Below are positions 1 to 7,714 of a stretch of 39,535 nt of DNA, piece by piece; position 1 is the first letter of the stretch, and each line of letters starts with the position of its first letter. The notes under the pieces were generated by a model. That model had not been told where the DNA came from. It was given only the letters and a program-made list of their open reading frames with translations, and did no database searches. This DNA is from Nocardia gamkensis NBRC 108242 (lineage in GTDB: Bacteria > Actinomycetota > Actinomycetes > Mycobacteriales > Mycobacteriaceae). The position numbers and the translations under genes were made by a program. The stretch lies in NCBI RefSeq assembly GCF_001612985.1, contig NZ_BDBM01000025.1, forward strand, positions 1-39,535, given 5' to 3'.

Positions 1-70
1 AGGTCGGCGGTTGGTCCGGACCGTCGGGCCCGTACACGTGGAGCGGGAATGCCTGGCGCGACGCCGGGTT

Positions 71-322
71 TCAGCTGGCGACCGGCGGCTGTTCTGCGGC
101 GATGGCCGCGAGTAGGCGAGCACGCAGCGCGGGCGGCGGAGCGGCCGCCGTGGCGGTGGCGAGAGCGGAGAGCGCTTCTTTGGTGTCTCTGACTTCCCGG
201 ATGAACTCCGCGCGTAGCACGGGGTCCTCGCTGTCGAACAGTTCCTGCACCTCTTGATGGTCTTCGTCGTCGATCGATCCGAGCGCGACGGTGTGCGCGA
301 GATCGATCTGGCGTTCGTTCAT
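71..322 (-). CDS. Short RskA-like anti-sigma-K N-terminal domain protein (possibly truncated)
   Basis: This 83-residue protein matches only the N-terminal cytoplasmic sigma-binding part of RskA anti-sigma-K factors: an acidic helical segment (DLAHTVALGSIDDEDHQEV), then VREVRDTKEALSALA-like helices and an Ala-rich end. Known RskA proteins are about 230 residues, with a transmembrane helix and an extracytoplasmic domain; here a TGA stop comes before any membrane segment. The ATG lies one base after the sigK stop, so the two genes are translationally coupled and this is the expected rskA position. It could be a soluble one-domain anti-sigma factor or a truncated/frameshifted rskA. The other frames of the remaining 70 bases show no obvious membrane helix, but the window ends there. 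Confidence 0.7.
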   Translation of the reverse strand: MNERQIDLAHTVALGSIDDEDHQEVQELFDSEDPVLRAEFIREVRDTKEALSALATATAAAPPPALRARLLAAIAAEQPPVAS

Positions 323-323
323 C

Positions 324-989
324 TCACGTCACCCCCAAACTTTTCTTCAGTCGTGTCAATCCGTCCCGAATCCGGGACTTAACCGTAGGTAACCCTACGT
401 CGAGGTAGGTGGCTACCTCCGCATAGGTGCGCCCACCGTAGTAGGCGAGCGAGATGGCTTCCCGCTGGGTTTCGGTGAGTGTGGCGAGACCGGCCAGGAC
501 GGCCTGTTGGTCGAGCCTGCGCTCGACCTCTTCGGTGACCTCGTCGAATTCGTTGCCGAGCACCCGTATCCCGTAGGCGACCTCGCGCTGGGTGTGGGCC
601 TGTTCGGCGCGGACACGGTCGACGGCGCGCCGATGGGCGAGCGTCATCAACCACGTCACCGCGGAACCCTTCGCCGGGTCGAAGCTCGATGCCATCCGCC
701 AGATCTGCAGATAGACCTCCTGTGTGGTCTCCTCCGCGTATCCAGGATCGTGCAGAACGCGCAACACCAGACCGAAGACGCGCGCGCACGTCCGGTCGTA
801 CAGTTCGGCGAATGCTTCCTGGTCGGCTCGGCCGCACCGATGCAGAAGCGCGGCGAGCTCGATACTTTCGGCTGCGCGTGCCGTAACCGCAGAATCCACC
901 GTGGGTGGGAAGGCTTCTCTTCGGAACGAGTCGCCCTCTGCGGCTGGCGGCCGCGTTGTCACAACGCTCCATTCTGTGTCATCGGTCAC
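324..989 (-). CDS. sigK: ECF sigma factor SigK
   Basis: A 221-residue ECF sigma factor. Region 2 spans about residues 55-125 (FAELYDRTCARVFGLVLRVL; YAEETTQEVYLQIWRMA, with the basic helix WLMTLAHRRAVDRVRAEQ that contacts the -10 element). Region 4 spans about 165-220 (LTETQREAISLAYYGGRTYAEVA; VGLPTVKSRIRDGLTRLKKSL). These segments and the rskA-like gene directly downstream identify SigK, which in mycobacteria directs a small regulon and is held by RskA. The start is GTG; an in-frame TAG six codons upstream leaves no earlier choice. The nearest purine-rich SD-like run is about 20 bases upstream, so leaderless translation is possible. If the partner really lacks a membrane domain, signal transmission must differ from the known system. 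Confidence 0.9.
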   Translation of the reverse strand: MTDDTEWSVVTTRPPAAEGDSFRREAFPPTVDSAVTARAAESIELAALLHRCGRADQEAFAELYDRTCARVFGLVLRVLHDPGYAEETTQEVYLQIWRMASSFDPAKGSAVTWLMTLAHRRAVDRVRAEQAHTQREVAYGIRVLGNEFDEVTEEVERRLDQQAVLAGLATLTETQREAISLAYYGGRTYAEVATYLDVGLPTVKSRIRDGLTRLKKSLGVT

Positions 990-1332
990 TACCGTAGCGT
1001 GCCGCTATGACCTCCCTTCCGGTGGGGTGCCCGCAAGCCCGGCGCGGATCCGGCGCCGCGTTGCGAAAAGCGCCGACACGCCGGATATCTCGGGAGGAGA
1101 CAGCCGTGACACGCCGAGCACTGTCGCACCGTGCCGGAAACGGCGGAGCCACGGTTCCCGGCCTTCGCTCGGCGGCCGGCCGATCGATGGTGACGATCGG
1201 AACCCACGCGCCGACCTCCGGCGCTGAACCGATCACCGTGTCGCGTGAGCGGCTCGACCGGAGCATGTTGCAGTGGCCCGTTGTTTGCTAGGAATTCGAC
1301 GCCCGGTGGCGTGTGGATGGGAGGGGATTGAT
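990..1332. other. Non-coding stretch between sigK start and whiB3 end
   Basis: About 340 bases with no convincing gene. It lies upstream of sigK and downstream of whiB3, both on the minus strand, so it should hold the sigK promoter and the whiB3 3' end. I could not fix a promoter or a strong terminator hairpin by eye. Confidence 0.5.
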
Positions 1333-1626
1333 TCAGACGGCCATGCGGCGGCGGTTGCGCCGCGCGTGCATCTCGCGCTCGGTCTCCGACATGCCGCCCC
1401 AGATGCCATAGGGCTCGCTGACTTTCAGCGCGTGAGTGCGGCATTGCATGAGCACCGGGCAGGTGCGGCAGATCTCCTTGGCACGCATCTCGCGCGCGGT
1501 GCGGGCTCGGCCACGCTCGCCATCGGGATGGAAGAACACCGCGGAATCCTGCCCGCGGCACGATCCTCGCATCTGCCAATCCCAGACATCGGCGTTGGGT
1601 CCCGGGAGGTGGGTCGGCATGGGCAT
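1333..1626 (-). CDS. whiB3: WhiB3-type iron-sulfur redox transcription factor
   Basis: A 97-residue WhiB-family protein. The four cluster cysteines are C23, C53, C56 and C62 (C-x29-C-x2-C-x5-C), followed by the G-I-W-G-G turn at 74-78 and a very basic tail (HARRNRRRM). The stretch LPGPNADVWDWQ and the FFHPDGERGRART motif match mycobacterial WhiB3 closely, and the neighbouring Rv3415c and sigD homologues are in the same order as around M. tuberculosis whiB3. The ATG chosen has a GAGGAG six bases upstream; an 18-residue upstream extension in frame lacks family similarity. WhiB3 proteins sense redox state and NO through a 4Fe-4S cluster and bind the housekeeping sigma factor. The gene is alone, with a long upstream region. 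Confidence 0.93.
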   Translation of the reverse strand: MPMPTHLPGPNADVWDWQMRGSCRGQDSAVFFHPDGERGRARTAREMRAKEICRTCPVLMQCRTHALKVSEPYGIWGGMSETEREMHARRNRRRMAV

Positions 1627-2251
1627 GGTGAACTCCTCGTGGTGCGAGCTCGTCAGCGTTGTCGAGCAGTTGTTCTGCAACAGTTGTGGGCCCCGCCGCC
1701 GTGTCGGCGAAGGTGCCCGGGCTCGCCCTTCGCGGTCGCTGCAATTTCGCGCGGCGCCGTCTGTGGCGATGAGCTACGTTAGGTCCAGCCGCGAAATTCC
1801 GTCAATAGTTCGGCGCAGCACTTTTCCAAATCTCGCGCTGTGAAATTTAACCTCCGAACTATTTACTTTTTGCGTTGGTTCCGGCGATACTGTTCGGTTG
1901 GCCGGAGGACCGTTGTATCCGCATGTGTCGTGGGCGATCAGATTTGCGCAGGTAGGGCCGCTTTTTGCGGTGCGGAGCCGCTTCGGAGCGGATGGTGCGC
2001 GCATGACGGCGACCGCTCCGGCCGCCGAGGGGGTTCGGACCCGCGGATCCGAAGATGGCGGAAACGGGGCGGGCAGGTTAATTACGCGAAACGCGCATGA
2101 ATTCCCGGCGCGGCCGCTCGGCGATTGCCAGGGGCTAGATTTACCTAATGGAAACATCGGCGCGGCGGCGGAAATGCCGAGTGCCGGCCTGTCCGTGGTC
2201 GCTCACCTTTCGTCGTCCCGGCCCGCGTGCCGCACAGGATAGAGTGCGCCC
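1627..2251. promoter_or_regulatory. Divergent intergenic region of whiB3 and the Rv3415c homologue
   Basis: About 625 bases without a supported gene. A distinctly AT-rich patch lies at 1790-1875 (for example TTTAACCTCC and ACTATTTACTTTTTGC), in contrast to the GC-rich surroundings, and fits a promoter/regulatory zone for whiB3. A second AT-richer patch is at 2080-2155. The ORFs that can be drawn here show no family features. Confidence 0.45.
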
Positions 2252-3133
2252 GTGTTCGCGCCCGCTCCGCTCGGAGATCCTCACGTCGCGGTCCTCGCCG
2301 AGGCCGCCTTCGGCGCCGATCCGGGGCGCGCTGCCGCCGAGTTGCCGCCCGCCTCGGACGCACTCGGCGGGTGGTATCGCGCGGTGGTCCTCGGTGGCCA
2401 GGGGCGCTATGCCGCGGCGCGTGCCGAATTGCGAAGGGTATGCAACCACAGCACCGACCCCGTCCTCCTCTCACTGGCGGGAAGTACCGAGGGCTCTTTT
2501 CTGCGCCAGCTCGGCAGGCACGAGCGTGCGGCGGCGTTCGACGGGCGGGCCGCCGCGCTGATCCTCACCACCGGCGCTGGGGCGGAAGCCGGCTCCTGGG
2601 GTTCTTCGGAGGAGACGGGCGGTTACCGTCCCAGCCGCGCCGACGCGATCTGTGACGCGCTCACCGGGCTCGCCGCCGACGCGCTCGGGACCGGGCGGCT
2701 CGCGCTGGCCGATCGGCTGCTGCGGCGCAGCGCGTCGGCGGCGCGGCAGTACGGGGCCGGTTGGCGTCCGGCGATCCGCCTGGGCTGGGTGTCCGCCGAA
2801 ACCGCCCTGGCAGCAGGTGATTTCGACACGGCAGCGGCGCACGCGGCGACCGCGCTCGAGCTGGCCGACCGATCCCCGTCGGTGCGGCACCAGGTCAAGT
2901 CCCGCCTGCTGGTCGCCGCGGCCGACGCGGCCCGCGACGCACGCGGACGATCCGGTGTTTCCGCCGAGGACGTCGCCGAGCGGTGCCGCGAACACGGACT
3001 GCTGCCGTTGCGCTGGGCCTGTGCCATGCTCCGCGCCGGTTCCGGCGCACCGGATGCGGCGGCAGAGGCGGCCGAGTGCGCCGCGGTCATCGCCCGTGCC
3101 GGCGGAGCGTTGCGCCCGCTGGGTGGCGGCTAG
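2252..3133 (+). CDS. TPR-like alanine-rich protein, homologue of Rv3415c
   Basis: A 293-residue Ala/Arg-rich all-helical protein of unknown function. Repeating amphipathic helix pairs with TPR character are visible (AVVLGGQGRYAAARAELRRV; AADALGTGRLALADRLLRRS; AETALAAGDFDTAAAHAATAL). Its position between whiB3 and sigD matches Rv3415c of M. tuberculosis, a conserved hypothetical. The GTG start has only a weak purine-rich upstream region. There is no signal peptide or membrane helix, so it is probably cytoplasmic. It ends 133 bases before sigD on the same strand. A role in the SigD/WhiB3 network is only a guess from conserved neighbourhood. Confidence 0.8.
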   Translation: MFAPAPLGDPHVAVLAEAAFGADPGRAAAELPPASDALGGWYRAVVLGGQGRYAAARAELRRVCNHSTDPVLLSLAGSTEGSFLRQLGRHERAAAFDGRAAALILTTGAGAEAGSWGSSEETGGYRPSRADAICDALTGLAADALGTGRLALADRLLRRSASAARQYGAGWRPAIRLGWVSAETALAAGDFDTAAAHAATALELADRSPSVRHQVKSRLLVAAADAARDARGRSGVSAEDVAERCREHGLLPLRWACAMLRAGSGAPDAAAEAAECAAVIARAGGALRPLGGG

Positions 3134-3266
3134 GTGATCACGGAGTCCACCGTGTTGCCAAGTTCCGGCCATCGGGTCGCTATTGTTAGATCCGTTCCGC
3201 CCCTTCGGTGGAAGCACTGGTCGTCACCGGACCGTGCCACTTGTAACGCCAGGAATATCTCTGACG

Positions 3267-3845
3267 ATGACGCACACGGGCGAAGAGTTGGACCTCGCCG
3301 TCGCTGCCGCTGCGCAGGGCGACAGATCCGCTTTAGCTCAGGTACTGGAGATGATCCGCCCGCTGGTGGTGCGCTACTGCCGCGCGCGGATCGGAGCCGC
3401 GGAGCGTGGGCAGCTCTCCGCGGACGACGTTGCGCAGGAGGTTTGCCTGGCTGTGATGACAGCCTTGCCCAGGTATCAAGACCAGGGCAGGCCCTTCATG
3501 GCCTTTGTTTACGGGATCGCTTCGCACAAGGTCGCCGACGCTCATCGCAATGCCGCCCGTAACAAGGCGGAGGCGATGGCCGAAGTACCAGATGTCATAT
3601 CCACCGACCAGGGACCGGAACAACGAGCTCTCGAATCAGAGACGAGCAGACAGATGAACCGTTTGCTCGCGACGCTTCCCGAGAAGCACCGAGAGATCTT
3701 GATCCTGCGCTTGGTCATGGGTTTGTCAGCGGAAGAAACCGCAGTCGCCGTGGGCAGTACGGCGGGTGCGATCCGGGTGGCCCAACACAGGGCACTCGCG
3801 AAACTCAAGTCACAAGTGGCGAGGGCAGGTGAAATGTATGGCTAG
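3267..3845 (+). CDS. sigD: ECF-family sigma factor SigD
   Basis: A 192-residue sigma-70 family factor. Region 2 contains IRPLVVRYCRARIG and LSADDVAQEVCLAVMTALPRY, then the DNA-melting helix FMAFVYGIASHKVADAHR. Region 4 contains LPEKHREILILRLVMGLSAEETA and VGSTAGAIRVAQHRALAKLK. These match mycobacterial SigD closely. The ATG at 3267 is used here; similarity to SigD (an ISLTM-like segment) may extend upstream to a GTG at 3234, so the true start is uncertain. The stop overlaps the start of the anti-sigma gene by eight bases, indicating coupled translation. In mycobacteria SigD acts in stationary phase and starvation. Confidence 0.92.
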   Translation: MTHTGEELDLAVAAAAQGDRSALAQVLEMIRPLVVRYCRARIGAAERGQLSADDVAQEVCLAVMTALPRYQDQGRPFMAFVYGIASHKVADAHRNAARNKAEAMAEVPDVISTDQGPEQRALESETSRQMNRLLATLPEKHREILILRLVMGLSAEETAVAVGSTAGAIRVAQHRALAKLKSQVARAGEMYG

Positions 3846-5010
3846 GGATGGCGAGCGCGGTCGGGGTGATCGGAAGGCGCGGCTTGGATCGCGAAACAGC
3901 GGTCCCTACGCCGAGGCGTCCGGGGACACCGGCCCGGTCGACATCGCAGCGGTACGCCGCGACGATGCTCTGATCGACGCCATCGCCAGCGATGGTCCGG
4001 TGCACACCGACAGCGCCGAGGAGTATCAGCTCGCGACGTTGCTCGCGGATTGGCGAGCGGAACTGATCGCACCTCCGATGCCGGCCGAACCGGACCTGGA
4101 TGCGATCGTGGCCGCGGTGAACCAGGAGATCGGCGCGCGGCAGGTTCGCATCGGGGCGCCCACCGGCGGGCGACTGAGGCTTCTGCGCCCGATCATGGGT
4201 GCCGCGGCCGCGCTGGCCTTGGTCTTCGGCGGCATGACGGCGTTCTCGTACAACGCGGAGCCGGGTGATCCGCTGTGGCGGGTCAAGGAGGTCGTGTTCA
4301 GCGAACAGGCCCAGACCACCGTGGTGCAGCGCGCGGGCAACGATCTGGACGAGGCGTCGACGCTGGTCACGCAGAATCCCGCCGAGGCGAAGGTGCGCTT
4401 GGAGCGGGCCAAGGAGAACGCCGCGCAGGTCAGCGATCCGGATAAGCGCGCCGACCTGATGGCGGAGTGGGAGCGGTTGCTCGCGGAACTGCGCAAGGTG
4501 GAACCGGAACTGGCCGAACAGCTCGAGTCGACGGTGCCCAAGACCACTGATCCGCGCGCTACCCCCGGCACCAGCGCGACCACGAAGCCCAACCAGTCGA
4601 CCGGCGGGACGTCCACGATCGTGCAGCAGCCGGGCGATGCGACGAAACCTTCGACCACAGTCGATGCCACCGCTCCGACCGGCGGTGGAACATCGAACGG
4701 CGGCGGAACTTCGAACGGCGGCGGCGCGCCGACCACGGTGCCGCCGGTGACCACGGTGCCGCCGGTGACCACCCAGCCGCCGGCCACCGTGGAACCGACG
4801 GTTCCGCAGGAGCCGCCGATCACGGAGGTCAAGCCGCCGCCTACGGGTGGGCCCACGGCGGATACCGGTAATCCGTCGGCGCCGCAGCCGCAGCAGCCGC
4901 CCACCGCTCCCACACAGGGCAACACCGGTACGAACGGCAACATTCAGCCGCCGACCTTCAGTGTGCCCGTCATCCCCAACCCGGGGTCGTTCGTGCCGCC
5001 CGGTCGCTGA
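3838..5010 (+). CDS. rsdA: Anti-sigma-D factor RsdA, membrane protein
   Basis: A 390-residue protein whose ATG overlaps the sigD stop by eight bases. Residues 36-80 (VRRDDALIDAIA; EEYQLATLLADWRAEL) form the sigma-binding segment, followed by one membrane helix at about 117-137 (PIMGAAAALALVFGGMTAF). The extracytoplasmic part begins with the YNAEPGDPLWRVKEVVFSE segment conserved in actinobacterial RsdA, then a helical region (to about 235). The last 150 residues are low-complexity Pro/Thr/Gly/Gln, including a repeated TTVPPV. M. tuberculosis RsdA has the same order and is cleared by proteolysis. This copy is longer because of the tail, which probably spans the cell wall. Confidence 0.88.
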   Translation: MARDGERGRGDRKARLGSRNSGPYAEASGDTGPVDIAAVRRDDALIDAIASDGPVHTDSAEEYQLATLLADWRAELIAPPMPAEPDLDAIVAAVNQEIGARQVRIGAPTGGRLRLLRPIMGAAAALALVFGGMTAFSYNAEPGDPLWRVKEVVFSEQAQTTVVQRAGNDLDEASTLVTQNPAEAKVRLERAKENAAQVSDPDKRADLMAEWERLLAELRKVEPELAEQLESTVPKTTDPRATPGTSATTKPNQSTGGTSTIVQQPGDATKPSTTVDATAPTGGGTSNGGGTSNGGGAPTTVPPVTTVPPVTTQPPATVEPTVPQEPPITEVKPPPTGGPTADTGNPSAPQPQQPPTAPTQGNTGTNGNIQPPTFSVPVIPNPGSFVPPGR

Positions 5011-5022
5011 TAGACGAAGTAA

Positions 5023-5076
5023 CCGCAAAGGCAAGAACCGATCGCCGGGCAGGCGGTCGGTTTTTTGTCTTTGCGG
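5023..5076. terminator. Long bidirectional rho-independent terminator
   Basis: An inner 10-bp stem (5037-5046 with 5052-5061, one G-T pair, loop GGGCA) is followed directly by six T. An outer stem CCGCAAAG (5023-5030) pairs with CTTTGCGG (5069-5076). It lies between convergent rsdA and the DUF5319 gene. The U-tract favours stopping rsdA transcription; the outer arms extend the hairpin for both strands. Confidence 0.88.
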
Positions 5077-5239
5077 GCGTCGGTCTGTGGGTCATCGGGC
5101 CCTGAGTCATCGGCGTGTCGGCCCGCGACGGAGCCGCGATGTCCGCTTGCCGAAGTGAGTGTGTGCGTCGAGAATCACATCGGCAAGGGCGAGGTACGCG
5201 AGCCTCCAGAGGCCCGCGTGCGTATCGGTGAAGGCGGTC

Positions 5240-5653
5240 TCAGCCGTCGAATCCGTCGAACCCGTCGCCGTGAAAAGCCTCGTTCATCGAGGCGTCCGCG
5301 TAGCCCCGGCAGTAGTCCCAGGTGACGTACGCTTCCGGCGTCGGGTCGTAGGCGGGCTCGTGCGGGCGGACCGTGCCGTCGACCAGCAACTGAAGCAAGT
5401 TGGCGCGCAACATGTCCCAGTCGTGGTAATGGTCCTGCCTGCAGTCTTCGCAGCTGACCACGAGACCGCGGATGCCGCGGTGGGCCAGCAGCGCCTCGTA
5501 CACCGCGAGGTCGGCGAGATCCTCCTCGACCGCAAGGCGCTCGTGGGGATCCAGCGGTTCGCCGGGCTCGATGGCGTCGAGCGCGGCGGACGGGTCGGAG
5601 GGGTCTCCGGCGAACGGATCCGGCGGCAAGCCAGGTGGTAGATGGTCACGCAC
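5240..5653 (-). CDS. DUF5319 protein, homologue of Rv3412
   Basis: A 137-residue conserved actinobacterial protein of unknown function. The start MRDHLPPGLPPDPFAGDPSD, the LAVYEALLAHRGIRGLVV core, the C-x2-C pair (CEDC) followed by HYHDWDMLRANLLQLL, and the TWDYCRGYADAS end are nearly the same as in M. tuberculosis Rv3412. Cys and His residues in the central part suggest possible metal binding, which is only an inference. It starts with GTG, lies divergent from guaB2, and is convergent with rsdA across the terminator. The C-terminus ends in a Gly/Phe/Asp repeat (DGFDGFDG). Confidence 0.9.
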   Translation of the reverse strand: MRDHLPPGLPPDPFAGDPSDPSAALDAIEPGEPLDPHERLAVEEDLADLAVYEALLAHRGIRGLVVSCEDCRQDHYHDWDMLRANLLQLLVDGTVRPHEPAYDPTPEAYVTWDYCRGYADASMNEAFHGDGFDGFDG

Positions 5654-5877
5654 ATCCCCACGGTACGCAGAACAGGGTGGTCTGCGCCAGCGATGCGGCC
5701 CGCCAGTTTCGGTGGTGGGCTCACTTCGTCGGCGAGTTCACCGGACAGATACCATGGAGAACAGGCTACGGCGGGTCCCGACCGCACCGCCGCCGAACCA
5801 CGTCCATCCCATCAGCCGTCACGGCGCAGGTTGTGCCTGCGCCGGTCGCTATCGACGTCCAGGAGGGGTCGATCCGA

Positions 5878-7422
5878 ATGAGTAATCCCGTACCGGGCGA
5901 ACGACTCGCAGTCCGCCCTCCTACGGGTGGCGACGATCCGAACAAGATCGCCATGCTCGGCCTCACATTCGATGATGTGCTGTTGCTGCCTGCCGCCTCG
6001 GATCTCATCCCCAGTTCTGTGGAGACCTCCAGCCGCCTCACCAGGGAGATCCGCTTGCGGACCCCGCTGGTGAGTTCGGCCATGGACACGGTGACCGAGG
6101 CGCGGATGGCGATCGCCATGGCCCGCGCGGGCGGCATGGGCGTGTTGCACCGCAACCTCTCGGCAGCCGACCAGGCCGCCCAGGTGGAGACGGTCAAGCG
6201 GTCGGAGGCGGGCATGGTCACCGACCCGGTGACCTGCCGCCCGAACGACACCCTCGCCGAGGTCGACGCCATGTGCGCCAGGTTCCGCATCTCCGGCCTC
6301 CCGGTGGTGGACGAGACCGGTGCGCTTGTGGGCATCATCACCAACCGCGACATGCGGTTCGAGGTGGACCAGAACCGCCGCGTCGCCGACGTGATGACGA
6401 AGGCTCCGCTGATCACCGCGCAGGAGGGCGTGACCGCCGAGGCCGCGCTGGGGCTGCTGCGCAGGCACAAGGTGGAGAAGCTGCCGATCGTCGACGGCAA
6501 CGGCCGCCTGCGCGGCCTGATCACCGTCAAGGACTTCGTCAAGACCGATCAGTACCCCGACGCCACCAAGGACCGTGACGGCCGCCTGCTGGTCGGCGCC
6601 GCGGTCGGTGTCGGTGAGGACGCGTGGTCGCGTGCCATGACGCTGGCCGACGCGGGTGTCGACGTGCTGGTGGTGGACACCGCGCACGGTCACCAGGCGC
6701 AGGTGCTGCAGATGGTGACCAAGGTCAAGACCGAGGTCGGCGATCGAATTCAGGTGGTCGGCGGCAACGTGGCCACCCGTGCGGGCGCGGCGGCCTTGGT
6801 CGAAGCGGGCGCGGACGCGGTCAAGGTGGGCGTCGGCCCCGGTTCCATCTGCACCACCCGCGTCGTCGCGGGCGTCGGCGCGCCGCAGATCACCGCGATC
6901 CTGGAGGCGGTCGCCGCGTGCAAGTCCGCGGGCGTCCCGGTGATCGCCGACGGCGGCATCCAGTTCTCCGGCGACATCGCCAAGGCCATCGCCGCCGGCG
7001 CGTCCACCGTGATGCTCGGCTCGCTGCTCGCGGGCACCGCCGAGTCGCCGGGCGAGCTGATCCTCGTCGGCGGCAAGCAGTTCAAGAGCTACCGCGGCAT
7101 GGGCTCGCTGGGCGCCATGCAGGGTCGCGGCCAGGCCAAGTCGTTCTCCAAGGACCGCTACTTCCAGGACGACGTACTGGCCGAGGACAAGCTGGTCCCC
7201 GAGGGCATCGAGGGCAGGGTGCCGTTCCGCGGCCCGGTCAACCAGGTGATCCATCAGCTGGTCGGCGGCCTGCGCGCTGCCATGGGCTACACCGGCTCCC
7301 AGTCGATCGCGCATCTGCAGGAGGCCCAGTTCGTGCAGATCACCGCGGCGGGCCTCAAGGAGAGCCATCCGCACGACATCACCATGACCGTCGAGGCCCC
7401 TAACTACACGGGACGCGGTTAG
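5878..7422 (+). CDS. guaB2: Inosine-5'-monophosphate dehydrogenase
   Basis: A 514-residue IMP dehydrogenase that oxidises IMP to XMP with NAD+, the committed step of GMP synthesis. The TIM-barrel N-terminal part (LTFDDVLLLPA) is interrupted by two CBS domains at about residues 110-225 (MVTDPVTCRPNDTL; MTKAPLITAQEGVTAE). The catalytic loop GPGSICTTR carries the nucleophile Cys325, and the flap has the YRGMGSLGAM segment. An AGGAGGGG lies about ten bases upstream of the ATG. It is the functional guaB2 type, next to guaB3 as in mycobacteria, but separated from it by a 292-base spacer containing a structured repeat. Confidence 0.97.
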   Translation: MSNPVPGERLAVRPPTGGDDPNKIAMLGLTFDDVLLLPAASDLIPSSVETSSRLTREIRLRTPLVSSAMDTVTEARMAIAMARAGGMGVLHRNLSAADQAAQVETVKRSEAGMVTDPVTCRPNDTLAEVDAMCARFRISGLPVVDETGALVGIITNRDMRFEVDQNRRVADVMTKAPLITAQEGVTAEAALGLLRRHKVEKLPIVDGNGRLRGLITVKDFVKTDQYPDATKDRDGRLLVGAAVGVGEDAWSRAMTLADAGVDVLVVDTAHGHQAQVLQMVTKVKTEVGDRIQVVGGNVATRAGAAALVEAGADAVKVGVGPGSICTTRVVAGVGAPQITAILEAVAACKSAGVPVIADGGIQFSGDIAKAIAAGASTVMLGSLLAGTAESPGELILVGGKQFKSYRGMGSLGAMQGRGQAKSFSKDRYFQDDVLAEDKLVPEGIEGRVPFRGPVNQVIHQLVGGLRAAMGYTGSQSIAHLQEAQFVQITAAGLKESHPHDITMTVEAPNYTGRG

Positions 7423-7560
7423 CCCACTAGGTTCATGTACAGGACCAACCGGTCCGTGCATGATTGAGCTTGCCCATCGGTCGTGGCGGTGTGCAAGCTG
7501 CGCGGGAGTTGGCGGTTCATTTGTGCTGTCCACCTGCCCCCACAAGTAACCACTGGAGGC
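7423..7560. other. Spacer between guaB2 and the palindromic repeat
   Basis: No gene. Two small hairpins follow the guaB2 stop: GGACC-AACC-GGTCC near 7441-7456, and AGCTTGC pairing with GCAAGCT around 7468-7500. Neither has a T-tract, so read-through into guaB3 remains possible. Confidence 0.45.
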
Positions 7561-7694
7561 GCGAGTCTTACGAGCGCCGTTCGCGGCCCGGCTTGCGTTC
7601 CAGCGGTCGAAGCGCATGCGCCGGAGGCGCGAGTCTCGACCGCTGGAACGCGAGCCATCAAGGGGCCGCGAACACGCAGCGCCGCAGGCGCTGC
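7561..7694 (+). repeat. Palindromic inverted-repeat element, copy 1
   Basis: A 134-bp element with nested symmetry. GTTCGCGGCCC and GGGCCGCGAAC form outer arms; GCGTTCCAGCGGTCGA and TCGACCGCTGGAACGC form an inner stem of about 20 bp; the loop contains the palindrome GCGCATGCGC; and the 3' end is the hairpin GCAGCGCC-GCA-GGCGCTGC. The same sequence recurs in reverse orientation at 8893-9025 with three differences. It ends eight bases before the guaB3 ribosome-binding site. No transposase is encoded. Confidence 0.93.
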
Positions 7695-7714
7695 CAGAAT
7701 TAAGGAGATTTCGC

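Noticed and set aside
1774..2157. 127-codon minus-strand frame upstream of whiB3
   Set aside because: No family features and unlike the codon use of neighbours; the region is AT-rich and looks regulatory.
5166..5185. TCGAGAATCACRTC shared between 5168 and about 17379
   Set aside because: Only about 14 bases, no wider similarity; probably chance.
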